64,000 nt of DNA from Trinickia sp. Y13 (GTDB taxonomy: Bacteria; Pseudomonadota; Gammaproteobacteria; Burkholderiales; Burkholderiaceae), in assembly GCF_029522115.1 (NCBI RefSeq), contig NZ_JAKWFK010000001.1, forward strand, positions 124,001 to 188,000. The letters run 5' to 3'. Position numbers and translations under genes: made by a program. Shown here piece after piece: positions 1-8,038 of this stretch (position 1 is its first letter; each line of letters begins with the position of its first letter). The notes below the pieces were generated by a model. The model was not told the DNA's origin. It ran no database searches and worked only from the letters and a program-made list of their open reading frames with translations.

Positions 1-280
1 GCCGCCCGCGATCCGCTCCGCTTGGCTCCGGATCAAGCAGGGGAAGATCAGTATCAGTAAACGAGGCGACGGCTACGTTCGCACGCTATTGATTCACGGC
101 GCGCGAGTGGTGCTGAGCAGAGCCAGGGACAAAGGCCCATCGTGCGAGCAGATTTCGCTGCCGCGCCCCCGCAATGTCGCCGCTATCGCGCTCGCCGACA
201 AGATGGCCCGAACCGCCTGGACCCTACTGATGCATGACAGCACTTCTCAGAACGACTATGCGGCCACAAGCCCCGCGTAG
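1..280 (+). mobile_element. 3' end of an IS110/IS1111-family transposase (partial)
   Basis: The reading frame open from base 2 ends at a TAG at 278-280. From about base 41 it encodes the typical C-terminal part of IS1111-type transposases: a KISISKRGDGYVRTLLIHGAR-like block (read in parts: SKRGD, then YVRTLLIHGARVVL), followed near the end by KMARTAW and a short tail. This part of the family contains the Ser-dependent Tnp2/transposase_20 domain. The codons before base 41 fit the family poorly in this frame, so the copy may be frameshifted, or the window edge may simply hide the answer. No terminal inverted repeats were recognised, as is usual for IS110 elements. It sits just outside the type III secretion island. 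Confidence 0.75.
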
Positions 281-955
281 CGCAGCAACAATAGCTCGGC
301 CGAACGACTGTACAAAAGATTGCGACGGTAACCGTGCAGGTGATGGCGAAACAGGTTGGACCGCAGGAATGCAAACTTGATGTTTACTCAGCACGTCAAG
401 TGCGCGCGAGAGATGAGGACGTTCCTGGTGAATTCAGTCAGTGCCAGTTCGTAGCGTTATCTCAAAATTAACCAATCGCGCATAGCCGCATAGCCGCTGC
501 CCGCCCACCATAAAACGCGACAATTCCTATTGGCTATTTTCGCTTTCCGATGTCTGAAGCACGAAATCGGTCGTTGTGGTGAATGACGGAGAATTTATAG
601 GACCGAAAGAAGATAATTAAATCGATTTCATCGTTTTTGGAAAAAATACCCGTCGCAGAATATTGTTGAGCCTATACCATTCGGCTAGAATTGCGGCGTC
701 GTAAGAGTCTCCGCCGCCTCGCGGCCGTGGCGCATGCCCAGTACCGGTAGCCGGTAGCCGGCATCGCGGCCCGCCACAATTAACTCAGAGTTTTCCAGGA
801 GACAAGTCGCAATTCTCGGTTCAATTGTGAAATGTCAATGTAGAGACAATTATTCGATCAGCTTCGTGCATTATTTCGTCGCCGCGCAATGAGGTTCATT
901 AGATGAAAGCGGCGGTCCTTTCACGTCGCAATGGCAATAGCGAGGATGAAAACGC
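281..955. other. 675-bp non-coding stretch upstream of the first response regulator
   Basis: No credible gene was found on either strand. The DNA is clearly richer in A and T than its surroundings between about 440 and 900. It includes a short GCCGGTA tandem near 745-760 and AT-rich patches near 600-690 and 815-880. It probably holds the regulatory region of the regulator gene at 956 and the outer flank of the insertion element. No insertion-sequence end or attachment site could be defined. Confidence 0.6.
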
Positions 956-1621
956 ATGACCCCCCGACAAGTCCTATTGTTGTCTCGTCCCAGGCATCGA
1001 ATTCGTATCGCCGTGCTAGACGATCACCCGATCGTCGCACTCGGCATCGCAACCTATCTGCGTGATCAAGCAGACTTCCAGCTCATGGCGAACGTCTCGT
1101 GCATCGACGATCTACTCGCGGTCGTCGAACAGGGCGAATGCGACGCTGCGCTCGTCGACTACTACCTTCCCGGCGATCGGTTCGATGGCGCGACCTTCGT
1201 CAGGCGATTGCGGACCGAAGCGCCTCCAGTTGCCATTGTCGTGTTGTCCGCGGCGCGCGCTGCCGATACCGAGTGCGTTTGTCATCGCGCAGGCGCCAAT
1301 GCCTTCGTCGAAAAGACGACTTCGCTGCCGCTGATCGCCGAGACCGTCCGCTATGCCGTGGCCGCGCCGCGCAAGTTCTTCGTGGTGCGCCAGGGAAGGG
1401 TCGAGGCGCGCGTTCCGCGTCCGCGCGAGGACAAGCTGTCGGCATCCGAGATCGAAATCTTGCGCCACATCGCGGATGGGCTCTCCGTCACGCAAACGGC
1501 AGCCCGGCTCATGCGCAGCAAGAAAACGGTGAGCACGCACAAGCGCAGCGCCATGCGCAAGTTGCGCGTCGCGGACGACCTCGGGTTGGCGCTCTTTCTC
1601 AAAGAGAAATTTCGGTATTGA
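956..1621 (+). CDS. BvgA/RcsB-like response regulator (NarL/FixJ family)
   Basis: 221 aa. An N-terminal receiver domain (about residues 15-135) has the acidic pair in VLDDHP, the phospho-acceptor Asp in LVDYYLP and the conserved Lys in FVEKT. A C-terminal LuxR-type helix-turn-helix follows (about 160-215: LSASEIEILRHIADGLSVTQ, then KKTVSTHKR). It should be phosphorylated by the hybrid kinase that starts 18 bp downstream and should act as a DNA-binding transcription factor. The family includes BvgA, EvgA and RcsB. The gene pair stands directly upstream of type III secretion genes, so control of that island is the likely role, by inference. The ATG at 956 is used; a start a few codons inside, before HRIRIAVLDD, is possible. 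Confidence 0.88.
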   Translation: MTPRQVLLLSRPRHRIRIAVLDDHPIVALGIATYLRDQADFQLMANVSCIDDLLAVVEQGECDAALVDYYLPGDRFDGATFVRRLRTEAPPVAIVVLSAARAADTECVCHRAGANAFVEKTTSLPLIAETVRYAVAAPRKFFVVRQGRVEARVPRPREDKLSASEIEILRHIADGLSVTQTAARLMRSKKTVSTHKRSAMRKLRVADDLGLALFLKEKFRY

Positions 1622-1638
1622 GTGCGCACGAGACGGCG

Positions 1639-4600
1639 ATGGTTACGGGCGCGCTACTACTCGAGCGGACCGCTGCTTCGTGCGCTCGCCGATGGCGCGG
1701 GCTCGCTCGAGGCATCGCATGTGCATTGGCGGCCAGTTGTCTCGCCAGCGCGGCGAACGCCGGAAAGAGCGAGCGAGCACAGCTGCGCGTCGCCGCCTTT
1801 CGCGACGAAATGAGCGCGCTCGATTACGTCGATCATGCGGGCGTTCGGCAGGGCCTGAACGCAAGCGTCTTGCGCGCGATCGCGGATCGTCATCGAATCT
1901 CCCTCGTCTATCGCATGTTTTCGTCGGTGGGGCAGGCATGGGCCGCGCTCGAGCACGGTGAGATCGATATCGTTCCCGTCGCATGCGAGGATCCGACGCC
2001 GCGGCGCGTCGGTGTTCTGTCGCCGCCGTACGCCCATGCCCACATCGGCGCCGTCGTGGCGCAGGGCCGCGCTGTGCCCGTGACGCTGCGCGACCTCGCC
2101 GGTCGGCGCGTCGCGATCACGGCCGGCAGCCCCGGGGCGGCGACGCTGAAGGCCAAGCTCGCCAGCGTCGCATGGCTGGAGATGGCGGATCGCGACGCAG
2201 CGCTGTCGGCTGTGGCGAGCCACGAAGCCGATGCATTCGTCGGGATGCATGCGCTGAACGTCGGAGCGGTCAATGCGTCGGGCCTCGGCGCGCTCGTGCC
2301 GGTCGCCATGCCGCTGTCGCTCTCGCTTTGTCTCGCGTCGCGCCGCGCCGACACCCCCGTGGCGGCGCTGATCGAGGATGGCTTGGCCGCGATTCCCGCG
2401 TCGGCGCTCGCCGAGCTCGAATTCCAACCGCTGCCGGCTGCGATGCGCCACGCCTCGGAACCCGCGGCCTTTGCGCTGAACGATGCGGAGCGCGCGTGGA
2501 TACGCTCGCATCCGGTCGTGCGCGTCGGCGTTCAGCGGCTCGGCCGGCCATACGATTTCATCGACGATCAGGGCCACTGGCAAGGGCTTGGCGCGGCGCT
2601 TTTGCGGCAATTCGCGCAAACGACGGGCGTGCGCTTCGAGCCAGTGCCGCTCGAACCGGAGCTCGAGCCGGACCAAGTGCTGCGCGACGGCATCGTCGAT
2701 CTCATCTCGTCTTTTCCGCTGGGGGCGTCCGGGGCCGAATCGGGCTACGCGTCGACGCGTGCTTACGACAGCTTCCCATGGTCTTTCGTACGCGCCGAAC
2801 GCGACGATGCAAGCGCGAACCGGATCGCGACGACTCCGTGGCGCATGCGGCGATTGGCGGCCGCGCCAAGCCTCGAGGCAGCCACGCTCGTGCCGCGCAG
2901 CGACGCTGCCGATGCATTGCGCGCGGTGCTGGCGGGCAACGCCGATGCCGCGCTGATCAACACGATCGCAGCCGAAGAGCTCGGCGACCGCTATGCGCAC
3001 GGCCGGTTGCTTTCCGATCCGACCGTAGCCGGTGTCGAACGCATTGGCTTCGCCACGACGCAGCATCACCGCGCGCTCGCGCAGATGCTCGATCGTTATT
3101 TGACTTCCTACAGCCCGCGCGAGCTGGCAAGGCTCGCGAGCCGCGCGAGGCCGCTCACGATCGTGCTCGGCTATGAGAAGAATGCGGTGATCGCGATCAC
3201 ATCGGCCGGCGCAGCCATCGCGCTGGGCATCATTGCCACGCTCGGGTGGGCCTACCGGCGCACCCGCGCCGCTCGCGGGGCCGCCTTGGCGGCGCATGGC
3301 GAGGCTGTCGCCGCGCGCGAGCAAGCGCTTGCGGCCGATCGTGCGAAATCGGCGTTCGTCGCGATGATCAGCCATGAGATCCGCACGCCGATGAACGGCG
3401 TCGTCGGCGTGCTCGATCTGCTCGAAACGATGGCGTTGGCGCCCGAGCCGCGCCGCTACCTGAGCATCGCGCAACATTCGGCGCGGCTGATGCTGCACGT
3501 GGTCGACGACACGCTCGACTACGTGAAGATCGAGCAGGGGGCATTGGCCCTCGCCGCCGAGCCGTTCGATCTCTATGCGCTCGCGGCCGCGGCTGTCGAA
3601 CTGCACGCGCCGCTGGCCGCGCGCAAGGGGCTGGCCGTCTATCTGGCGGCGATGCCGCACTTCGATCGGCGGCTCCTCGGTGACGAGGCGCGCATCAACC
3701 AGATCGTGACGAACTTGCTCAGCAACGCACTTCGCTTCACCGATCGCGGTTACGTGCTGCTCGAGGCGCGACGAAAAGTGGCCCGGGGCCGCGCCTGGCT
3801 CGTGCTGTCGGTTGCCGATACGGGCGTGGGCATCTCCGAAGCGTACCGCGCCCGCTTGTTCGCGCCGTTCACCCAACAAGACACCACGACGACGCGGCGC
3901 TATGGCGGCACCGGCCTCGGGTTGTCGATCGTCAAGCGTCTCGTCGATCTCATGGGCGGCTCGATCGAAATCGACAGCCGTGTGGGCGAAGGCACGCGCG
4001 TGCGCGTTCGATTGCCGATCGAATGGGGCGATGGCGCACGCGTCTGGCCGTGCGTCGCGCCCGCGCGCGCGGCCGTGCGAACGCCGGTGCCGGCGCTGAC
4101 GGTTTCGGTGCGCGCCATTCTGACGAAGATGGGCGTTCGATGCACGAGCCAGGGCAAACACGCCGATCTCGAGATCGCGGCCAATGCGATGGGGGCGCTC
4201 GTTGTTACCTCGCGCCGCGGTGCGCCTCGCATCGTTCGCGGCATAGACGAGCTCTGCGATGCCGTCCTCGCGGCGTTGGGCCATGCCACGCCGACGCGCG
4301 CCGGCGCGCCGCACGCGACGGCGGGCGTGCGAGGTATTGAATTGCATCCCGGCGATTGCGCCGGTGCGCCCGCGTTCCCCGTCGCTCACGCGCCGGCGAA
4401 CGTCGGCCAACAAGTGCTCGTGATCGAGGACAACGACATCAACCGAGACATCATGGTGCGGCAGCTTCGCGCGCTTGGGGTTCGCGCCGACGCGGCGGCC
4501 GATGGCATCGAGGGCTATGCCCGTTGGCAGCGCACGCGTGCGGCGCTGATCCTGCTCGACTGCCATATGCCGGGCATGGACGGCTACACGCTCGCGCGCA

Positions 4601-4806
4601 CGATCCGGCAAGCCGAAGGCTCCGACGGAGCCCGCACGACGATCGTCGCCGTAAGCGCGAACGCGACCCAGGATGATGTGCGCGCATGCCGGGAGGCAGG
4701 AATGGACGACTATTTGTCCAAGCCGATCACGCGGAGCAAGCTTGCCGCGATGCTCGAGAAGTGGATGGAGGGCGCAGATGCGAAAGCAGGCAGGGCGCGG
4801 AGCTGA
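1639..4806 (+). CDS. BvgS-like hybrid sensor histidine kinase lacking its own HPt
   Basis: 1055 aa from ATG 1639; the frame is open further upstream, but that part overlaps the regulator. Order of parts: signal peptide (about 1-40), two periplasmic Venus-flytrap domains of the SBP_bac_3 type (about 50-255 and 285-505), one membrane helix (about 516-538), HisKA with phospho-His 579 in ISHEIRTPMNG, HATPase (N box at NLLSNALRF, G box at TGLGLSIVKR), and a receiver with Asp974 in LLDCHMPGMDGY. BvgS and EvgS have this layout, but they carry PAS and HPt domains in the same chain. Here there is no PAS, and the HPt lies on the next gene, which overlaps by 29 bp. It is expected to sense a small periplasmic ligand or redox state and to phosphorylate the regulator at 956 via the detached HPt. 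Confidence 0.88.
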   Translation: MVTGALLLERTAASCARRWRGLARGIACALAASCLASAANAGKSERAQLRVAAFRDEMSALDYVDHAGVRQGLNASVLRAIADRHRISLVYRMFSSVGQAWAALEHGEIDIVPVACEDPTPRRVGVLSPPYAHAHIGAVVAQGRAVPVTLRDLAGRRVAITAGSPGAATLKAKLASVAWLEMADRDAALSAVASHEADAFVGMHALNVGAVNASGLGALVPVAMPLSLSLCLASRRADTPVAALIEDGLAAIPASALAELEFQPLPAAMRHASEPAAFALNDAERAWIRSHPVVRVGVQRLGRPYDFIDDQGHWQGLGAALLRQFAQTTGVRFEPVPLEPELEPDQVLRDGIVDLISSFPLGASGAESGYASTRAYDSFPWSFVRAERDDASANRIATTPWRMRRLAAAPSLEAATLVPRSDAADALRAVLAGNADAALINTIAAEELGDRYAHGRLLSDPTVAGVERIGFATTQHHRALAQMLDRYLTSYSPRELARLASRARPLTIVLGYEKNAVIAITSAGAAIALGIIATLGWAYRRTRAARGAALAAHGEAVAAREQALAADRAKSAFVAMISHEIRTPMNGVVGVLDLLETMALAPEPRRYLSIAQHSARLMLHVVDDTLDYVKIEQGALALAAEPFDLYALAAAAVELHAPLAARKGLAVYLAAMPHFDRRLLGDEARINQIVTNLLSNALRFTDRGYVLLEARRKVARGRAWLVLSVADTGVGISEAYRARLFAPFTQQDTTTTRRYGGTGLGLSIVKRLVDLMGGSIEIDSRVGEGTRVRVRLPIEWGDGARVWPCVAPARAAVRTPVPALTVSVRAILTKMGVRCTSQGKHADLEIAANAMGALVVTSRRGAPRIVRGIDELCDAVLAALGHATPTRAGAPHATAGVRGIELHPGDCAGAPAFPVAHAPANVGQQVLVIEDNDINRDIMVRQLRALGVRADAAADGIEGYARWQRTRAALILLDCHMPGMDGYTLARTIRQAEGSDGARTTIVAVSANATQDDVRACREAGMDDYLSKPITRSKLAAMLEKWMEGADAKAGRARS

Positions 4807-5272
4807 GCCGCACGAGGCGTCGGCGCAGTGGCCGTTGGACTTGTCCGAGCTGCGTGCGTTGTACGGCGAAAGCGACTTGCGCCTGTTGCTGACGGTGGCG
4901 CTGGACGAGTTCGACTGCCAGCAGCTGGCATTCGATGCCGCGTTCGAACGAAAACAGTGGGCACCGGCGGCCGAGGCGTTGCATCGGCTAACGGGCACGG
5001 TGGCCTTTTTCATAGGCGATGAACGCGCGCTCGATCCGCTTTCCCGCTTGGAGCGCGGCTTGCGCCGGGGGGATGCGATCCAGGCGGCGCGAGCGATCGC
5101 GCGAGCCCGTGCGATGCTCGTCGCCTTCCGAGCCGCACTCGCTGCCGAACCAGCGAATGCGCGCGTTAAGACGAAGGACAGAGATGCAGATACCGTCGAT
5201 TCGCGAGACGGCGATGACCTCGCCAATGGATCCAACCCAGATCGCTGCGACGGCGCCACCGAACGGTGCTGA
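4778..5272 (+). CDS. stand-alone HPt-like phosphotransfer protein
   Basis: 164 aa from ATG 4778, overlapping the 3' end of the kinase by 29 bp in another frame. A four-helix HPt-like region (about residues 15-120) carries a candidate phospho-His69 in HRLTGTVAFF. This resembles HAIAGTAAWF in the C-terminal HPt of the second kinase (H1037). It would complete the His-Asp-His-Asp relay of the neighbouring kinase. The last 45 residues are hydrophilic and non-descript. A start upstream of 4778 is possible in this frame (ATG 4673), but it would only add arginine-rich sequence read through the kinase. A split of an ancestral BvgS by frameshift is the simplest origin, by inference. Confidence 0.7.
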   Translation: MRKQAGRGAEPHEASAQWPLDLSELRALYGESDLRLLLTVALDEFDCQQLAFDAAFERKQWAPAAEALHRLTGTVAFFIGDERALDPLSRLERGLRRGDAIQAARAIARARAMLVAFRAALAAEPANARVKTKDRDADTVDSRDGDDLANGSNPDRCDGATERC

Positions 5273-5603
5273 CCAAGGCAGCGATCGGCGTCGCGCGCGC
5301 TTGGCAGAAATATTGGGCGAGATGGCCGAATCGACACGATTTCCCGTACGCGCGATCCCGCACTCGCTAGCAACGACGGTGCTCCATATCGAACGTTTGT
5401 CCGCCCGGCAAGCAAGGGGCGTCTATTGGAAAACGGCTGCGCCCGCGGCGCAGGCGCATGTGTCGGGGGGGGCGGCGTGCTGCGAGCGACAGCGGACGAG
5501 CAAGGCGCCGTTGCGACCTTCGCGCAACGCGTCGGCGACCAGCGCGGTCAATCCAATCGCATCGCAGGCGCTGCCCGCTTTTCGCTGCCCAACCGGGATA
5601 TAG
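5184..5603 (+). CDS. uncharacterised ORF upstream of sctV, possibly joined to the next frame by a G8 slip
   Basis: 139 aa from ATG 5184, overlapping the HPt gene. No family was recognised. The first 85 residues look like real protein (RARLAEILGEMAESTRFPVR, then HSLATTVLHIERLSARQARG). After a run of eight G at 5465-5472 the sequence turns Arg/Ser-rich, while the overlapping frame (5426-5698) becomes protein-like and ends in an ATGA overlap with sctV. A -1 shift, or one more G, at that run would join the halves into a protein of about 171 aa. Whether this is one gene, two genes or none is unresolved. Confidence 0.35.
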   Translation: MQIPSIRETAMTSPMDPTQIAATAPPNGADQGSDRRRARLAEILGEMAESTRFPVRAIPHSLATTVLHIERLSARQARGVYWKTAAPAAQAHVSGGAACCERQRTSKAPLRPSRNASATSAVNPIASQALPAFRCPTGI

Positions 5604-5698
5604 CGCTGCGCCGCGTCGTCTTTTGCCGCGCTCGCATGGGAACCGTTGCCATGCCAGGCGTTACTGAAACGGCTCCTTCTCTGTACGCACCACGATGA
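5426..5698 (+). CDS. uncharacterised ORF coupled to sctV (possible 3' half of the preceding ORF)
   Basis: 90 aa if started at ATG 5426. Its TGA (5696-5698) overlaps the ATG of sctV (5695) as ATGA, a typical arrangement for translational coupling. The C-terminal part (FSLPNRDIALRRVV, then ETAPSLYAPR) has ordinary residue composition, while the first 20 residues are Gly/Ala/Cys-rich and read through the G8 run. It could be the second half of the ORF that begins at 5184. No family was recognised. The sctV promoter candidate (5639-5667) lies inside it. Confidence 0.35.
   Translation: MENGCARGAGACVGGGGVLRATADEQGAVATFAQRVGDQRGQSNRIAGAARFSLPNRDIALRRVVFCRARMGTVAMPGVTETAPSLYAPR
5639..5667 (+). promoter_or_regulatory. 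hrp-box-like promoter upstream of sctV
   Basis: GGAACC at 5639-5644, 16 bp, then TTACTGA at 5661-5667. The known HrpL promoter of Hrp group I systems is GGAACC-N15/16-CCACNNA, so the -35 half is exact and the -10 half matches at the A, C and last A. The same pattern, with TTACTAA, occurs before the pilin-like gene at 14888. The distance from the -10 half to the sctV ATG is 27 bp. An ECF sigma factor gene is in the same island. Confidence 0.5.
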
Positions 5699-7851
5699 CC
5701 GCCGCTTTGCCGTTGCTCCGTTTGCTGTCGATTCTGCGCTTGCATGTGACCGAAAAAGCGCAATTGACGCGGTGCCTGACCTGGTTGGGCGCGCGCGGCG
5801 ACGTTGCTGCCGCGCTGTTGGTCGCGCTCGTGGTCGCGATGATGATGCTGCCGTTGCCGGTCGTGGTCATCGATGCGTTGATCGGCGTCAATATCGGTGC
5901 TGCGGTATTGCTGGTTGCGTTGGCGCTGTATCTGCCGAGCGCCGTCTGCTTTTCGAGTTTTCCCGTCGTGCTGCTGTTGACCACGCTGTTTCGCCTCGGC
6001 ATCGAGGTCGGCGCCAGCCGCTCGATCCTGCTGCACGCCGACGCAGGCGAGATCGTGGACACGTTTGGCCGCTATGTCGCTGGCGACAATTTGGCGGTCG
6101 GCATCATCGTCTTTTCGATCATCGCCATCGTGCAGTTTCTGGTCGTAACCAAAGGCGCGGAACGCGTGGCCGAAGTGGCGGCGCGTTTCACGCTCGATGC
6201 GATACCCGGGCGACAGATGGCGATCGACGCCGATCTTCGCGCGGGCTTCGTCCGCCCCGAGACGGCGCAACAACTGCGGTTGGACCTCGCGCGAGAAAGC
6301 CGGATGCATGGCGCGATGGACGGGGCGATGCGATTCGTCAAAGGCGATGCCATCGCCGGGCTCGTCATCGTCGCGATCAATCTCACGGCGGGGATCGCAC
6401 TTGGCGTCGTGCAGCACGGGCTTTCGTTCGAGCAGGCCGTGGCGCGTTATTCGATTCTCACGATCGGAAATGCGCTGATCGCGCAGATCCCCGCGCTTCT
6501 GATCGCGCTGGCGGCGGCTTTGTTGGTCACACGCAGCGGCGAGACTGGCGCGGCGGGCGCGACGGTGGGCCGGCAGATCGCCGACCAACTGGCTGGCGCG
6601 CCGGCCGCGTGGTTGGCGGCGGCCGCGGTGATGGCGATGTTCGCGGCGGCGCCCGGCATGCCCTGGCCGGTCTTTCTGCTCCTTGGCGGCGCGATGCTCG
6701 CGGCGGCCGTGCTTCGGCTGCGCCGCGACAAGCATGCGCAGGCCCGATCCGAGGCGTCGGCGGCGGCGCCCGTGCCCGGTGTCGTTCCCGACGATGCCGA
6801 CGTGCGCCAAATCGTACCGATGCGTCCGCTAGTCGTGTCGCTCGCCCATCGGCAAACGGATGCCGGCGCCGAGCGTGTAGCCGCGCTCATGCGGGCGGCC
6901 CGGCGAGTGCGCAACGAACTCGTCTTGCGCTACGGCGTGACGGTGCCGGTCATCGAGATCGACGAACTTGCGCGGGTAGCAGAGAGCGACTACGAAATCG
7001 CCATTCACGAAGTCGTGGTCGCCGCGGGACGCCTTCATTGGGATCGAGTGTGCGTGCACGTGACCGACGACATCGAAACGCTCGCACGCGAGCGCGGCGT
7101 GTCGCAGTCGTTTCCGCTCGTCGACGGGGCCGTATGGCTCGAGCCTGGGCGGTTGCCGGAAACGGTTGCCGGGGACGGGCTGCGGCTGGGGCCGGCCGAG
7201 TACTTCGCCCTGCTGCTGCGCCGGCTATTGCACCGGCATGCCGCTCAGTTCGTCGGCATTCACGAGGCGCAGCTCGTGTTCAATTGGCTGCAGAGGGAAA
7301 TGCCGGCGACGGCGAAGGAGCTGTCTCAAGCATTGACGCTGCCGCGATTCGCTGAAGTCATGAAGCTGCTCGTCGTCGAGCGCGTTTCGCTGCGCAACGT
7401 GCGCGAGATTGCCGAGACGCTCGTCATATGGGCGCCGCGCGAGAAAGAAACCGCGGCGCTGGCCGAGCATGTGCGCGCGGCGCTTGGCGCTCAGATATGC
7501 CAAGAGTTCGCGCACGACGCGGTTCTGCATGCTTTGCTGCTTGCGCGGCCATTGGAGGAAAAGTTGGGCGCCGCGCTGCAGCAGGCGCCGCTCGGCCCCA
7601 TGCTCGTCGTCGACCACGACACGACGCAGGCGCTCGTCGAACGTATCCGCACGCTCAACTGCGCGTGTGCGGAAAGGCGGATCGTTCCCGTTCTGTTGAC
7701 GACGCAGGCGCTGCGTCGCCCGCTGCGGCAACTGCTGGCCGACGACCTCTTCGACGCGCACGTGCTGTCCTACGCCGAGGTTGGGCCGATGCAACGGGTG
7801 CAAGTGTTCGCTACGGTTTCTCTCGACGAGCAGCCCCGGGGCGCCGGATGA
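5695..7851 (+). CDS. sctV: type III secretion export gate protein SctV (HrcV/FhiA family)
   Basis: 718 aa, close to the usual 690-700. The N-terminal half has the set of membrane helices (about 35-330). The FHIPEP signature region reads FRLGIEVGASRSILLHADAG and, further on, RFTLDAIPGRQMAIDADLRAG and AMRFVKGDAIAGL. The C-terminal cytoplasmic domain (about 380-700) forms the nonameric ring that docks substrates and chaperones. Known members form the proton-driven export gate with SctRSTU. ATG 5695 is chosen because it overlaps the upstream stop as ATGA. The gene is transcribed toward sctU and is the only core export-gate gene on the plus strand; an hrp-box-like site lies just ahead. Confidence 0.95.
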   Translation: MTAALPLLRLLSILRLHVTEKAQLTRCLTWLGARGDVAAALLVALVVAMMMLPLPVVVIDALIGVNIGAAVLLVALALYLPSAVCFSSFPVVLLLTTLFRLGIEVGASRSILLHADAGEIVDTFGRYVAGDNLAVGIIVFSIIAIVQFLVVTKGAERVAEVAARFTLDAIPGRQMAIDADLRAGFVRPETAQQLRLDLARESRMHGAMDGAMRFVKGDAIAGLVIVAINLTAGIALGVVQHGLSFEQAVARYSILTIGNALIAQIPALLIALAAALLVTRSGETGAAGATVGRQIADQLAGAPAAWLAAAAVMAMFAAAPGMPWPVFLLLGGAMLAAAVLRLRRDKHAQARSEASAAAPVPGVVPDDADVRQIVPMRPLVVSLAHRQTDAGAERVAALMRAARRVRNELVLRYGVTVPVIEIDELARVAESDYEIAIHEVVVAAGRLHWDRVCVHVTDDIETLARERGVSQSFPLVDGAVWLEPGRLPETVAGDGLRLGPAEYFALLLRRLLHRHAAQFVGIHEAQLVFNWLQREMPATAKELSQALTLPRFAEVMKLLVVERVSLRNVREIAETLVIWAPREKETAALAEHVRAALGAQICQEFAHDAVLHALLLARPLEEKLGAALQQAPLGPMLVVDHDTTQALVERIRTLNCACAERRIVPVLLTTQALRRPLRQLLADDLFDAHVLSYAEVGPMQRVQVFATVSLDEQPRGAG

Positions 7852-7884
7852 GGTACCGCGGTCGATGTGGCTGGGATGCTTGGC

Positions 7885-7990
7885 GTCGATGTCGATGTCG
7901 ATGTCGATGTCGATGTCGATGCGGAGGCGGAGGCGGAGGCGGAGGCGGAGGCGGAGGCGGAGGCGGGTGGCGGGTGGCGGGCGGCGGGCG
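7885..7990. repeat. compound simple-sequence repeat between sctV and sctU
   Basis: Six perfect GTCGAT units (7885-7920) are followed directly by seven perfect GCGGAG units (7921-7962), then heptamers GCGGGTG x2 (7963-7976) and GCGGGCG x2 (7977-7990). It fills most of the 187-bp gap between the convergent ends of sctV and sctU. Every frame through it is open but gives only dipeptide repeats (VD/AE, MS/RR), so it is probably not coding. Hexamer arrays of this kind change length by slippage. Confidence 0.9.
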
Positions 7991-8038
7991 GCGGTGCCGA
8001 TGTCGAGACTGGAACAGCGGCAATTCGGGGGGCTGGTG

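Noticed and set aside
2457-2462. GGAACC inside the first kinase gene as another hrp box
   Set aside because: No TTAC at 14-17 bp downstream, and it is inside a coding domain.
1657-5415. A 1252-codon open frame on the minus strand across the first sensor kinase
   Set aside because: Arg/Ala/His-rich antisense shadow of a GC-rich gene; no domain, and it covers well-defined kinase motifs on the plus strand.
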